Origin: an uncultured Nitrosospira sp.
GTDB lineage: Bacteria; Nitrospirota; Nitrospiria; Nitrospirales; Nitrospiraceae
Reading direction: 5' to 3'
Length of the DNA stretch: 64,000 bases
NCBI GenBank assembly: GCA_900696515.1
Contig: CAADGK010000024.1
Coordinates: 1 to 64,000 of the forward strand
A program made the translations under genes and the position numbers. Shown here piece after piece: positions 28,029 through 35,636 of the stretch (position 1 is its first letter; every line of letters begins with the position of its first letter). The notes under the pieces were generated by a model. The model searched no databases. It worked only from the letters and a program-made list of their open reading frames with translations, and was not told the DNA's origin.

Positions 28029-28130
28029 CGTCCCACGAACGTGTTGGAGCTTGGGGTTCCGTTTGCTTCAGACATAGGAGTATTCACCGATCACTAGCGG
28101 GCGGGCGGCGATGCGGTGAATCAAGATGCA

Positions 28131-28164
28131 CTGCGTAACCGGAAATATGGTTCCGGTTACGCAG
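28131..28164. terminator. Perfect 14-bp bidirectional hairpin
   Basis: CTGCGTAACCGGAA, a 6-nt loop, then the exact complement. It lies between convergent genes and contains the stop codon of the zinc-ribbon gene, so it probably terminates both. No T-tract. Confidence 0.65.
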
Positions 28165-28363
28165 CGGCCTCCCCATATTGGCGGAACTTTGAACCGCCCG
28201 ATGTCTTTCGTCGGGGGGGGGCTTGCTGATTCCGGTGGATCACCTCATCGACGATCATTCCGCAGTTGACGCAACGCCAGGCATGCACCTCCGAGGACGA
28301 ACCGGTGCATACGACGAAGCTATCATCATAGACCGCGAGTCCATTGCATCGTTGGCAATTCAT
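28157..28363 (-). CDS. Small zinc-ribbon protein, 68 aa
   Basis: Two CxxC pairs, CQRC at residues 3-6 and CVNC at 31-34, form a zinc ribbon around SFVVCTGSSSEVHAWRC. A basic tail (APPRRKTSGGSKF) follows. GGAGGTGAATA sits directly before the ATG. It follows a 100-residue gene on the same strand by 14 nt and shares its sigma-54-type promoter. No named family; nucleic-acid binding is possible from the basic tail. Confidence 0.7.
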   Translation of the reverse strand: MNCQRCNGLAVYDDSFVVCTGSSSEVHAWRCVNCGMIVDEVIHRNQQAPPRRKTSGGSKFRQYGEAAA

Positions 28364-28377
28364 TATTCACCTCCTGA

Positions 28378-28680
28378 TCATGTCCTGATCTCTTCCGGTG
28401 GAACTGCTTGTGGAATTTCATGGTCAGCAGCATGATTCGTCCGCTGCATGCGCGTAGTGCGCAGCATGGCGATCCCGTCTTGAAGGCCGAGCAGGTACCG
28501 CTCACGAATTTCCTGGGAACAGAGCCGATAGTCGCCGCTGTGGTCTCGATTCATCACGGCATCGCGCAACCCATCCGCTTCGGCTTGCCAGGCATCTGCT
28601 TCCGGCTCACTACCAGCCTGTCTCGACCGTTGTCGGCACCATTCGATCCGCACACTGATAGGGGGCATCGGCGGTTCCAT
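28378..28680 (-). CDS. Hypothetical protein, 100 aa, first gene of the zinc-ribbon operon
   Basis: Starts MEPPMPPISVRIEWCRQRSR from the ATG at 28680 (AAGG 8 nt upstream); an in-frame ATG at 28713 lies too near the promoter. It is mostly helical and charged (EADAWQAEADGLRDAVMNRD, QEIRERYLLGLQDGIAML) without a known domain. The next gene follows after 14 nt. Confidence 0.6.
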   Translation of the reverse strand: MEPPMPPISVRIEWCRQRSRQAGSEPEADAWQAEADGLRDAVMNRDHSGDYRLCSQEIRERYLLGLQDGIAMLRTTRMQRTNHAADHEIPQAVPPEEIRT

Positions 28681-28725
28681 GTGTTTGGCCTTCAGGGTGC
28701 AAGTCCTTTGCACTCAAGGTGCATG

Positions 28726-28741
28726 GAGCAAATTAAGTGCC
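28726..28741 (-). promoter_or_regulatory. Sigma-54-type promoter of the 100-aa/zinc-ribbon operon
   Basis: On the minus strand TGGCACTTAATTTGCT is a full match to the RpoN consensus (TGGCAC-N5-TTGCW). The predicted start is near 28715, about 35 nt before the ATG at 28680. The leader also contains an inverted repeat, GTGCAA-N5-TTGCAC, at about 28696-28712. Confidence 0.65.
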
Positions 28742-28894
28742 ACGGGAAGCAGAGACGGAGAGGTAGGTTGGGCCGTCTCCATGAATTTGGTCGATTTATA
28801 CGTAAATATAGTGAGTTATGCGTATGGAGCTGTCAGGAAGGCCGCGCTGGAAGGGGCTTATGGAAGCCATTCCAAGTGAAGGAGGTGAAGGCAA

Positions 28895-29050
28895 ATGACT
28901 CTAGTAGTTCACCGGAGCACGAGGAGCCGATTCGAAACAGTCCGGCCTTTCTTCGAGAGGCTTCAAACGAATAAACATCCTCTGCAAGCGATGGAGCGTG
29001 CTGTTTATGGAGCACTGAACAACACATGGGTCATGGGTTTGACAGGGTGA
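28895..29050 (+). CDS. Hypothetical protein, 51 aa
   Basis: GAAGGAGGTGAAGGCAA is a near-ideal ribosome site before the ATG. The product begins MTLVVHRSTRSRFETVRPFF and has NKHPLQAMERAVYGALNNT before a short end. It has no domain I recognise. It is divergent from the sigma-54-type operon at 28680 and upstream of a CBS protein gene on the same strand. Confidence 0.6.
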   Translation: MTLVVHRSTRSRFETVRPFFERLQTNKHPLQAMERAVYGALNNTWVMGLTG

Positions 29051-29199
29051 CTCCTGTTCGCGAAGGATATGGAGATGTTTTTATTGATCAATGGGGTATT
29101 CCTTCATCGGCTGAGCGGTAATCGGGTATAGTCGTCATTCAGGGATTCCTGAAAAAGATTGCCGGGGGGAACAACCTCATCATGAGATAAGGAGTTGAG

Positions 29200-30039
29200 A
29201 TGGGTAAGCATGGAGGCGGGTTGGTTAAGGAGTTTATGCATCGCTACCTGGAGGTCGTCTCACCGAAGGCAACGGTGGCGGCTGTTGCTGAGCGAATGAA
29301 CAGCAAGCGGATCGGCTGTCTCTTGGTCGAGTCGGATGATCCCACCCGGGGGCCGATTGGTATTCTGACGGAGACGGATCTCGTGCGGAAAGTTTTGGCC
29401 GCGGGATTAGACTCCATGGCGACGACGGCGAATCAGGTGATGGTCAGTCCCATTGTGACGATCCCGGAGGACCGCACCATGTTGGATGCGAGTCATATGA
29501 TGGAAACCAATCATATCCGCCACCTCGGTGTAGTAGAATCCGGCGAGATTGTCGGGATCATTTCGGTGCGGGACCTGGTGCGATCATTCGTGGATGCGGA
29601 GAGCGGCCCGGTCAGCGACATTGAGAAGGTCTACCGTCCGTTGGGCATCCTGATGGCAACCACATTCGCGACGATTCCGAGTAACGCGTCTCTTCTCACT
29701 GCGGCGCAGGTGATGCGTGAGAAGCGGCTCGGGTCCTTGTTGACCATTGAAGCAGGCGAGATCGTCGGCATTGTGACGGAGTGTGACTTGGTCCGCAAAG
29801 GGCTTGCGGTCAATCGTGGAGCAGAGGATACGCCCGTCAGTGCGGTGATGAGTTCGCCGCTGCTCAGCATTGATGTCAATCGCACGGTCCGCGACGCCAG
29901 CAAGATGATGGCCGAGCAGGGTGTACGACACTTGACCGTGACGGAAAGCGGAAAGATTGTCGGGGTGCTCTCTGTGCGGGATCTCGTGAAAATGGTCTCT
30001 GTTCGGGATCGTCCCAGGTTCCTCGGCAAACCGTCGTAG
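29200..30039 (+). CDS. Protein with four tandem CBS domains
   Basis: 279 residues made of two Bateman modules. Repeated motifs are LVESDDPTRGPIGILTETDLVRKVL, HLGVVESGEIVGIISVRDLVRSF, LLTIEAGEIVGIVTECDLVRKGL and HLTVTESGKIVGVLSVRDLVKMV. CBS pairs bind adenosyl nucleotides and sense energy state. There is no effector domain, so it acts in trans. TAAGGAGTTGAG precedes the ATG. Confidence 0.9.
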   Translation: MGKHGGGLVKEFMHRYLEVVSPKATVAAVAERMNSKRIGCLLVESDDPTRGPIGILTETDLVRKVLAAGLDSMATTANQVMVSPIVTIPEDRTMLDASHMMETNHIRHLGVVESGEIVGIISVRDLVRSFVDAESGPVSDIEKVYRPLGILMATTFATIPSNASLLTAAQVMREKRLGSLLTIEAGEIVGIVTECDLVRKGLAVNRGAEDTPVSAVMSSPLLSIDVNRTVRDASKMMAEQGVRHLTVTESGKIVGVLSVRDLVKMVSVRDRPRFLGKPS

Positions 30040-30044
30040 AAAAT

Positions 30045-30274
30045 AGAGGATCCTCTCAGCATCACGGCCAATCGTGGGAGCCAGGGGAGCATCAGCACGC
30101 CGAGTGAAATGGACAGGGCGACGATCGAGGCCACCAGTTCCTCATCGAGCTGCGCTTCAGCCGCAGCGATCAGGAGTACAACCGTTCGGCATGCGCTTTG
30201 GTCAAGAGGCCACGGGATCGGAGCCAGATTCCGACGATAAATGTGAGGATGAAGACGTGAAGAGACAGAGGCAT
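30045..30274 (-). pseudogene. Remnant of an AEC-type (auxin-efflux-carrier family) permease
   Basis: From an ATG at 30274 the minus strand reads MPLSLHVFILTFIVGIWLRS and RGLLTKAHAERLYS, then a stop. This is the first membrane segment and the following motif of AEC permeases. A shifted frame then gives VLLIAAAEAQLDEELVASIV and ALSISLGVLMLPWL, like the last segment of the same family. The roughly 200 residues between are missing, so a large internal deletion has left only the two ends. The far end merges with the 3' end of the CBS gene. Confidence 0.55.
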
Positions 30275-30478
30275 AGCGGTCAACGAACGGGCAGGCCATG
30301 ATGCCGTTCTCCTTACAGGAGATGCAACGTCTACTTGGATAGGTAGTTCTGAACGCTTGATTCTTCAGCGCAATAGACTTAGAAGAAAGGAATGGAAGAA
30401 GGGCGGGATCAGAGTAGAGACCCCGGCACTGCGGTCAAGCGAATGTGATGGCCCTCTTGTTCCGTTGATAGACCTGAG

Positions 30479-30760
30479 ATGGCAAGTAAACCAGATCGTT
30501 CCGTACGTCTTTCCAAAGCCGCGATTGATGCCTTGTGGCAGGGTAATGTCGTCGGAGCAATCAATGCCGTACGCAAGGAGCGGGGTATTGGTATGGCGGA
30601 GGCAAAGGAGCTGGTGATCACGTACATCGGCACACAGCCTGCCCTCAAGAAGAAGATCGATCAAGTGCTTGCCACGGCCAAACGAAGATTCATCGCATGG
30701 ACCGCAGGGGTATTGGTTGTGGCGGCTGCCATCGCCTATTTCATGATATGGGGCCCGTAA
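30479..30760 (+). CDS. L7/L12-like domain plus membrane anchor, copy 1
   Basis: 93 residues. The N-terminal part (RLSKAAIDALWQGNVVGAIN, AVRKERGIGMAEAKELVITYI) resembles the ribosomal bL12 C-terminal fold, as in many small bacterial membrane proteins with this architecture. A C-terminal transmembrane helix (FIAWTAGVLVVAAAIAYFMI) anchors it. The same layout occurs in the gene at 33803-34096. Function unknown. Confidence 0.7.
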   Translation: MASKPDRSVRLSKAAIDALWQGNVVGAINAVRKERGIGMAEAKELVITYIGTQPALKKKIDQVLATAKRRFIAWTAGVLVVAAAIAYFMIWGP

Positions 30761-30853
30761 CGCGGTGCATGAGCCTGATGGCCTGTTATGGAAACAACAC
30801 TCTAAAGCAAGACATGTGGCAATGGAATCGAGGGATCTTCCCATGGGGGCAGC

Positions 30854-31435
30854 ATGATGCGTGAACTAACCACAGTGGCATTGCTTGTGGTGGGTGTGAT
30901 CGCCTCCTGCGTGCTTGCACCGGTTCTGGTGTGGGCGAAGGTGCAGGTGTTGCCGGAGACCGTGCTGCTTGTGGAAGGCAAGAAGGTGAGTGGGCACAAT
31001 ACTGTGCTGCATCATCCGGCGGTGAAGGGGATCGTTGATGCATTTGAACGGGCCGAATCGGGGCTACAACAAGAAGAGCTCGAGAGGCTCATGCAATTTT
31101 ATGCGCCGTCGTATGACTACCACGGGCTGAAGCAGGCGGATGTCCGCCGGGTTTGGGGCGAAGTGTTCGAGCATTACCAGGGGCTCGAGTCGCTCCACCT
31201 GTTTTCCGACATCAAGGTACTGAATGTGGATGGGAAACTACGAGTAGAAGTAACCTGCACAGGCGGACTGTACGGGACGGATGAACAGAGTGGGAAACGA
31301 GTGACCCTCGACAGTTGGTTCCGCGAGGTCCACTATCTGGTCAAAGAGGGTGAGAACTGGCGATTTCTTGGCAATGCCGGCGACGTGCCGGTTGCGGCTC
31401 CCTTCGCAGCGGCTCCACACCACCCGTTGTTCTAA
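30854..31435 (+). CDS. Secreted SnoaL/NTF2-like protein
   Basis: 193 residues. An N-terminal hydrophobic signal (TTVALLVVGVIASCVLAPVLVWA) leads to a domain typical of NTF2-like DUF4440 proteins: GIVDAFERAESGLQQEELERL, MQFYAPSYDYHGLKQADVRRVW and REVHYLVKEGENWRFLGNAG. The pocket function is unknown. The start may be the second ATG (30857). A MITE-like repeat begins at the base after its TAA. Confidence 0.75.
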   Translation: MMRELTTVALLVVGVIASCVLAPVLVWAKVQVLPETVLLVEGKKVSGHNTVLHHPAVKGIVDAFERAESGLQQEELERLMQFYAPSYDYHGLKQADVRRVWGEVFEHYQGLESLHLFSDIKVLNVDGKLRVEVTCTGGLYGTDEQSGKRVTLDSWFREVHYLVKEGENWRFLGNAGDVPVAAPFAAAPHHPLF

Positions 31436-31591
31436 CAGGATGCTGAAAAAGTCCGCCAGTGGCGTTCCCTGCCTTCGCCGAAGCGCTTCGCGCAGGCAGG
31501 TCGCATCGCTCAGAGGATTCAACGTACTGCAGCGTACGCTTCGTCTCTTCACTCGTCGCGGCCTTGCCGGACAGAATTTTTGAGCATCCTG
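31436..31591. repeat. MITE-like repeat, copy 1 (156 bp)
   Basis: Bounded by CAGGATGCTGAAAAAG on the left and its near-complement TTTTTGAGCATCCTG on the right. The centre has a hairpin CGTAC-N6-GTACG, and GCGGCCTTGC lies toward the right. It starts immediately after the stop of the NTF2-like gene. Related copies are at 59059-59179 and, inverted, 51472-51586. It encodes nothing. Confidence 0.8.
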
Positions 31592-31639
31592 AGTTCTTGC
31601 GGCGTGAATGCCACACAGAACATTCCGCTATGGGAGAGA

Positions 31640-32053
31640 CTACGTCTGTCGCAGACGAACGATGATGGTGGGCATGACAGCAAAAAACAGGAGAGCCACG
31701 TAGTAGGCAGCGCCGGATATCGGATCGCGGTCAAGAAAGACTTCAGTTGCCGACATCCCACGCAGCCATATTCCTACGGCCAGGTCGGCGAGCAATACGA
31801 AGCCCATGGCCATGAAGCCAACAGGCAGTGCTGAAGACCGCCGGCCATCAAGCTTGTGATGAACTACCCATCTGGCTGCGGCGACAATGATGCCGAGCAT
31901 CAACGGCATTTCCAGCAGTTCGGCCGTTCTATCGCCGAATAGTGGAACCAGGATCAGAACCCGTCCTGTTCCCAGCACGAACCCCGCGCCAAATACCAAG
32001 AGAAAGTAGAGAGCCGCTACTCGCGGGATCTGCATGGGCCAGTCAATCTTCAT
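31640..32053 (-). CDS. Integral membrane protein, 137 aa
   Basis: From the ATG at 32053 (MKIDWPMQIPRVAALYFLLV) it has about four hydrophobic segments: AALYFLLVFGAGFVLGTG, LLEMPLMLGIIVAAARWVV, VGFMAMGFVLLADLAVGIWL and AAYYVALLFFAVMPTIIV. No family recognised. The frame is open far upstream to 32395, but that part is not protein-like. The start is therefore a choice by content rather than by a ribosome site. Confidence 0.65.
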   Translation of the reverse strand: MKIDWPMQIPRVAALYFLLVFGAGFVLGTGRVLILVPLFGDRTAELLEMPLMLGIIVAAARWVVHHKLDGRRSSALPVGFMAMGFVLLADLAVGIWLRGMSATEVFLDRDPISGAAYYVALLFFAVMPTIIVRLRQT

Positions 32054-32508
32054 TCTTCCGGTAAACGTCGCTACATCAGGGAGAGTCCTGATCGGCAAGG
32101 ACCGTTCCGCCTTCTCCGATGGAATCCGCGGTCGACTCGTTCTATCACGTTGGGACGAACGATTTCCCGACCTCCTCGCAACAAAACCAGCCATCAATGG
32201 GCCGATCACGAGCAGCACCGTTTCATTTCGATACAGTCGAGATTGTTCGATATGGATGTCATCTCGTTCTTGTCGTGCTTGGTACCTGCGATCCAGACTT
32301 GTGTGCGCACATCGAAGAGAGTAGTTTGTGTTCTTGATACAGAGTCCGGCTATCCTCGGTGCGATGAGTCGCCTATTCTTATAAGTGTAGAACACTGGAC
32401 ACCTAATCTGTGGCCCGGAAGGGATGGCTGAGACTTGGTGAGCATCATGGTATCGACCCGGAGGACACTCAGTCTACCTTGTGAGCCCTTGTTGGAGGAA
32501 GTTGCCGT
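32054..32508. other. Gene-free interval
   Basis: About 450 nt between two divergent genes (membrane protein, methyltransferase). Open frames cross it on both strands but lack ribosome sites and have arginine- and serine-rich, shadow-like composition. It presumably holds two promoters. I see no repeat. Confidence 0.45.
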
Positions 32509-33102
32509 ATGATCGATGCGGGCCGTTTCTACGAAATGCAGGCACTGCAGTATCTTGACGATCGAGATCGATCCCGTGTCGGAGTCGAAGTTGTTGAGCA
32601 GTGGGCACGATCGCTCCCGTTTGGGACTCCCATCGTCGAAATTGCCTGTGGCGGAGGGTATCCCATTACGCAAGTCCTCGTGGATTCTGGGCTCGCGGTC
32701 TGGGCGATCGATACTTCACCCACATTACTGAGACAATTTCGATTGCGTTTCCCCACAATTCCCACGCAATGCGCGTCAGCTCTGGAGAGTAACTATTTTG
32801 GGCGGACATTCGAGGCGGTCCTCTCGATCGGTCTCCTGTCCTTTCTTCGCGAGGACGCGCAGCTGGCTCTCCTCCATCGGGTCTCGGAGATCCTCGAGCC
32901 ACAAGGGCGTCTTCTCTTCACGGCCCCCGTCGAAACAGGAACCTGGCAGGATGTGGCCACCGGGCTCGAATGTTGGTCACTCGGTCGAATCGCCTACACG
33001 CGTGCCCTCCAGCACTTGGGTTTTCGTGTGGTCCGGACGCATGTCGATGAAGGTGAAAACAACTACTATGAAGCTGAAAGGATCGGTGAAGCTACCTTGT
33101 GA
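32509..33102 (+). CDS. SAM-dependent methyltransferase (class I)
   Basis: 197 residues with Rossmann motif I VEIACGGGYPITQVL, the acidic ribose-binding AIDTSPTLLRQF, and motif LSIGLLSFLREDAQLALLHRVSEILEPQGRLLFTAP typical of small-molecule methyltransferases. Substrate unknown. TTGGAGGAAGTTGCCGT precedes the ATG. A decayed gene follows. Confidence 0.85.
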   Translation: MIDAGRFYEMQALQYLDDRDRSRVGVEVVEQWARSLPFGTPIVEIACGGGYPITQVLVDSGLAVWAIDTSPTLLRQFRLRFPTIPTQCASALESNYFGRTFEAVLSIGLLSFLREDAQLALLHRVSEILEPQGRLLFTAPVETGTWQDVATGLECWSLGRIAYTRALQHLGFRVVRTHVDEGENNYYEAERIGEATL

Positions 33103-33165
33103 GGCGAGGTCAACCACTCGGCAGCCAGGTGCGGAATCGGAGCCTTGCTCCGTCAAGGAGAGGAC

Positions 33166-33515
33166 ATGAACTTTGGGAGCTGTCGGATCAGGACATTCTC
33201 GAGATCGCCACTCCGATCATGGATGATTTGATGGAGGTTTCAACACGGATCGATTAGGAGTCGCATAGCAGGGATTTTAGTGATCGGATGAAGACGATTG
33301 TCATGAAAGAGCATCTCAAAAAAGTGTGTCAGCAGTATCAAACGGAAAAAGGCTTCGTTGCTGATCGTCATCCGGTCGCCCTGTTCAAACGGCCTGATTC
33401 AGCCGTGATCATTTGGAAACAGCGCTTTGCCAAAGCCAAGGGTGAGTTCGTGGCGGAAATGACATTGGTTCATCAAAATGGTCGATATCTGTGCGATCAT
33501 GCCATGGTGCTTTAA
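33166..33515 (+). pseudogene. Decayed small gene (frameshift plus amber stop)
   Basis: An AAGGAGAGGAC ribosome site precedes ATG 33166. A protein-like frame one base off reads ELWELSDQDILEIATPIMDD and LMEVSTRID, then TAG at 33255-33257, then ESHSRDFSDRMKTIVMKEHL and KKVCQQYQTEKGF and onward to VLFKRPDSAVIIWKQRF-like and VHQNGRYLCDHAMVL at 33515. The two parts join smoothly in composition. The gene therefore seems to have one frameshift near its start and one nonsense codon. The part from ATG 33288 could still be made as a 75-residue protein. I do not recognise the family. Confidence 0.5.
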
Positions 33516-33802
33516 AGAGCTGAGTATGTTTGTCACATTGAGTATGCAGCCGCCGGCTCATCATATCTTCTCATAGTAATCAGATTCCGACTTTGACGAA
33601 ACATCAGGTATCCTAACTGGATTGCTTGCTTTGGCATGAGCAGTGGAGTCTTGTCTCGCGAGGAGGTTGTGGGGGGTAGGACAGGAAATCATACAGCAAG
33701 TGCCTATGAGAATTCAGGCCGCAGCATCTCGGCCCTTCGCTCAAAGTGAGCGTGGAAAACATGGAGACGGGAAGAAGTCATTTCTGGTAGACTCCCCCCA
33801 CT

Positions 33803-34096
33803 ATGGCGAACGAAATTCAATGGGAGGTCGATCTTCCCAAGAAGGCTCTGGAAGCCCTGTTGGAGGGTAACCGCAATAAAGCAATCGAACAGGTTCAGCT
33901 TGAGCGAAACCTCAGCCGAGAAGATGCTCGAGAACTGGTGGCATCCTTCATTCTCTCACAACCTTCGATGATGGCGAGCATGAGAATGGTGGAGAGCCGT
34001 GCAGGCACCCATTGGGGACTCCTGCGCTGGTTTATCCTGCTTCAAGCGATTGCGGTCGCGATCGGATACTTCCTCTTTTTCAAAGATCAATGGTAG
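33803..34096 (+). CDS. L7/L12-like domain plus membrane anchor, copy 2
   Basis: 97 residues. It has the same layout as the gene at 30479: DLPKKALEALLEGNRNKAIE, QVQLERNLSREDARELVASF, then a C-terminal transmembrane helix (LLRWFILLQAIAVAIGYFLFF). The shared pattern A(L/I)xxGNxxxAIxxVxxERxxxxxxAxELV supports paralogy. Function unknown. The next gene is a cation exchanger 108 nt downstream. Confidence 0.7.
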   Translation: MANEIQWEVDLPKKALEALLEGNRNKAIEQVQLERNLSREDARELVASFILSQPSMMASMRMVESRAGTHWGLLRWFILLQAIAVAIGYFLFFKDQW

Positions 34097-34204
34097 GCGC
34101 CCAGCCGCTCGCACCATTGTAATCGGGCCTTCACGCCTTGCCGGGTAGAGCTTACCCGACTGTGGGGTCTGTCCTGCCGCTTTGACCCCTCCGGAGAACT
34201 CGCC

Positions 34205-35227
34205 GTGATTATTCCGGGGTTCGTCTTTGCCGTCACCGCCGCAGCGATCGTTCTCGTAGGAACCAGACTCTCCTACCACGGGGATCGGATCGCCGAATTG
34301 ACCGGTTTGGGTCGGGTGTGGATCGGTGCGGTCCTGATGGCGGGTGCGACGTCTTTGCCGGAAGCATTCACGACCATGAGCGCAGGGTGGATGGACGCTC
34401 CAGATCTTGCAGCCGGCAACCTCTTTGGCGCCGGCATGAGCAACATGTTGACACTGGGTCTTATCGATCTTCTCTATCGTCACAAGCGCGTGTGGCAGCA
34501 GGCGGCTTTTGGACATACGCTGACGGCGGCACTCGCCATGGTGTTGACGGGTCTCGCGGCGTTTTTTGTGCTGTTACGAATCGATGTCGTCCGTCTCGGC
34601 GTGGGTATTGAGAGTTTGGTGCTTCTGACCCTCTATGTTTTTGGCATGAGATTGGTCTTTCGTCAAGAGGATATGACCCGTCGTCAGCTCGAACATCAAG
34701 TCGTCGTCAAGTCCATTGCTGATCACGGGCAGCCGAGTATGGAGGGAAGTCGCCGCAATGAGCTTCGCCGGGCCCTGTGGGGATTCTCCATCGGTACCCT
34801 GGCACTGTTGATCGCCGCCCCCATCTTAGCCTGGTCTGCTGGGCGGATCGCAGAAGAAAGCGGCATCACGGCGACCTTTATCGGGACCTCACTGGTGGCG
34901 ATTACGACCTCATTGCCGGAACTGGTCGTCTCGATTTCGGCGATACGATTGGGTGCTTTCGATCTGGCCGTCGGTAATCTCTTCGGCAGCAACGCCTTCA
35001 ATATGGCAGCGTTTTTCTTTGCTGATCTCGCCTATCAACAGGGAGGACTTTTGAGCACCGTCAGCTCCACTCATGCACTCACAGCCCTGTGGTCGATCGT
35101 CATGATGAACATTGGGTTAATGGGGATCATCTACCGCGCGGAACGACGGTTTAGACTCATCGAGCCGGATAGCTTGTTGATGATTATCGTCTATATCCTG
35201 GGCCTCTGGCTGCTCTTTAACGGATGA
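34205..35227 (+). CDS. Na+/Ca2+ exchanger family antiporter
   Basis: Inner-membrane cation exchanger of 340 residues with the two inverted alpha-repeats of the CaCA family: GAVLMAGATSLPEAFTTMSAG followed by GNLFGAGMSN near 48-80, and IGTSLVAITTSLPELVVSISA followed by GNLFGSNAFN near 228-262. The acidic ligands in both LPE motifs are present. The start is a GTG with CCGGAG upstream. The following gene is a Ca2+-type ATPase, so the pair may handle calcium export. Confidence 0.9.
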   Translation: MIIPGFVFAVTAAAIVLVGTRLSYHGDRIAELTGLGRVWIGAVLMAGATSLPEAFTTMSAGWMDAPDLAAGNLFGAGMSNMLTLGLIDLLYRHKRVWQQAAFGHTLTAALAMVLTGLAAFFVLLRIDVVRLGVGIESLVLLTLYVFGMRLVFRQEDMTRRQLEHQVVVKSIADHGQPSMEGSRRNELRRALWGFSIGTLALLIAAPILAWSAGRIAEESGITATFIGTSLVAITTSLPELVVSISAIRLGAFDLAVGNLFGSNAFNMAAFFFADLAYQQGGLLSTVSSTHALTALWSIVMMNIGLMGIIYRAERRFRLIEPDSLLMIIVYILGLWLLFNG

Positions 35228-35280
35228 TGAGCAGGTTGGTGAGAAGACCTGTCAGCTGCATTCTCGTGTCGCTTTCAATC

Positions 35281-35400
35281 GTGTGAGGCATGAAACATAG
35301 GGGGCCAACCGTTTCAAGTTTCGAGTCTCCTGTTTCAGGTCTGAGGTTTTTGACTTCTGCGCAACTTGAAACGTTGAATGTGAAACCTGCAATTCAGGAT
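35281..35400. repeat. Heptamer foldback upstream of the Ca2+-type ATPase
   Basis: 7-bp phased units CCGTTTC, AAGTTTC, GAGTCTC, CTGTTTC, AGGTCTG, AGGTTTT, then the complementary arm CTTGAAA, CGTTGAA, TGTGAAA, CCTGCAA. The arms can pair. Same family as 9150-9272. Confidence 0.7.
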
Positions 35401-35636
35401 CGAAGGAGTGAGAGGCGAACAACGACCTACCAGAAAGTGTGTTTGCCGATAAAATTTCAGAAGACATACCGATAACACCTCTTTGCACCTCTCATTCCTC
35501 CTGTTGCATTTGGCCACTATGGGCTTCCGCTCACGTGGCATTACGCTACAGTAAACAGTCTAAAGATACTTCAAAATTAGCGCTCCGCTTGGCATGTACC
35601 CTGCGAGAACTGTCATGGGAAAGGAATCTGAGACGT

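Noticed and set aside
34097-34204. Possible riboswitch before the cation exchanger
   Set aside because: There is a CCGGGTA...TACCCG-like hairpin, but no conserved bases of the manganese (yybP-ykoY) or other known motif are visible.
35439-35636. 66-codon N-terminal extension of the ATPase
   Set aside because: Non-conserved composition; the family N-terminus begins after ATG 35637.
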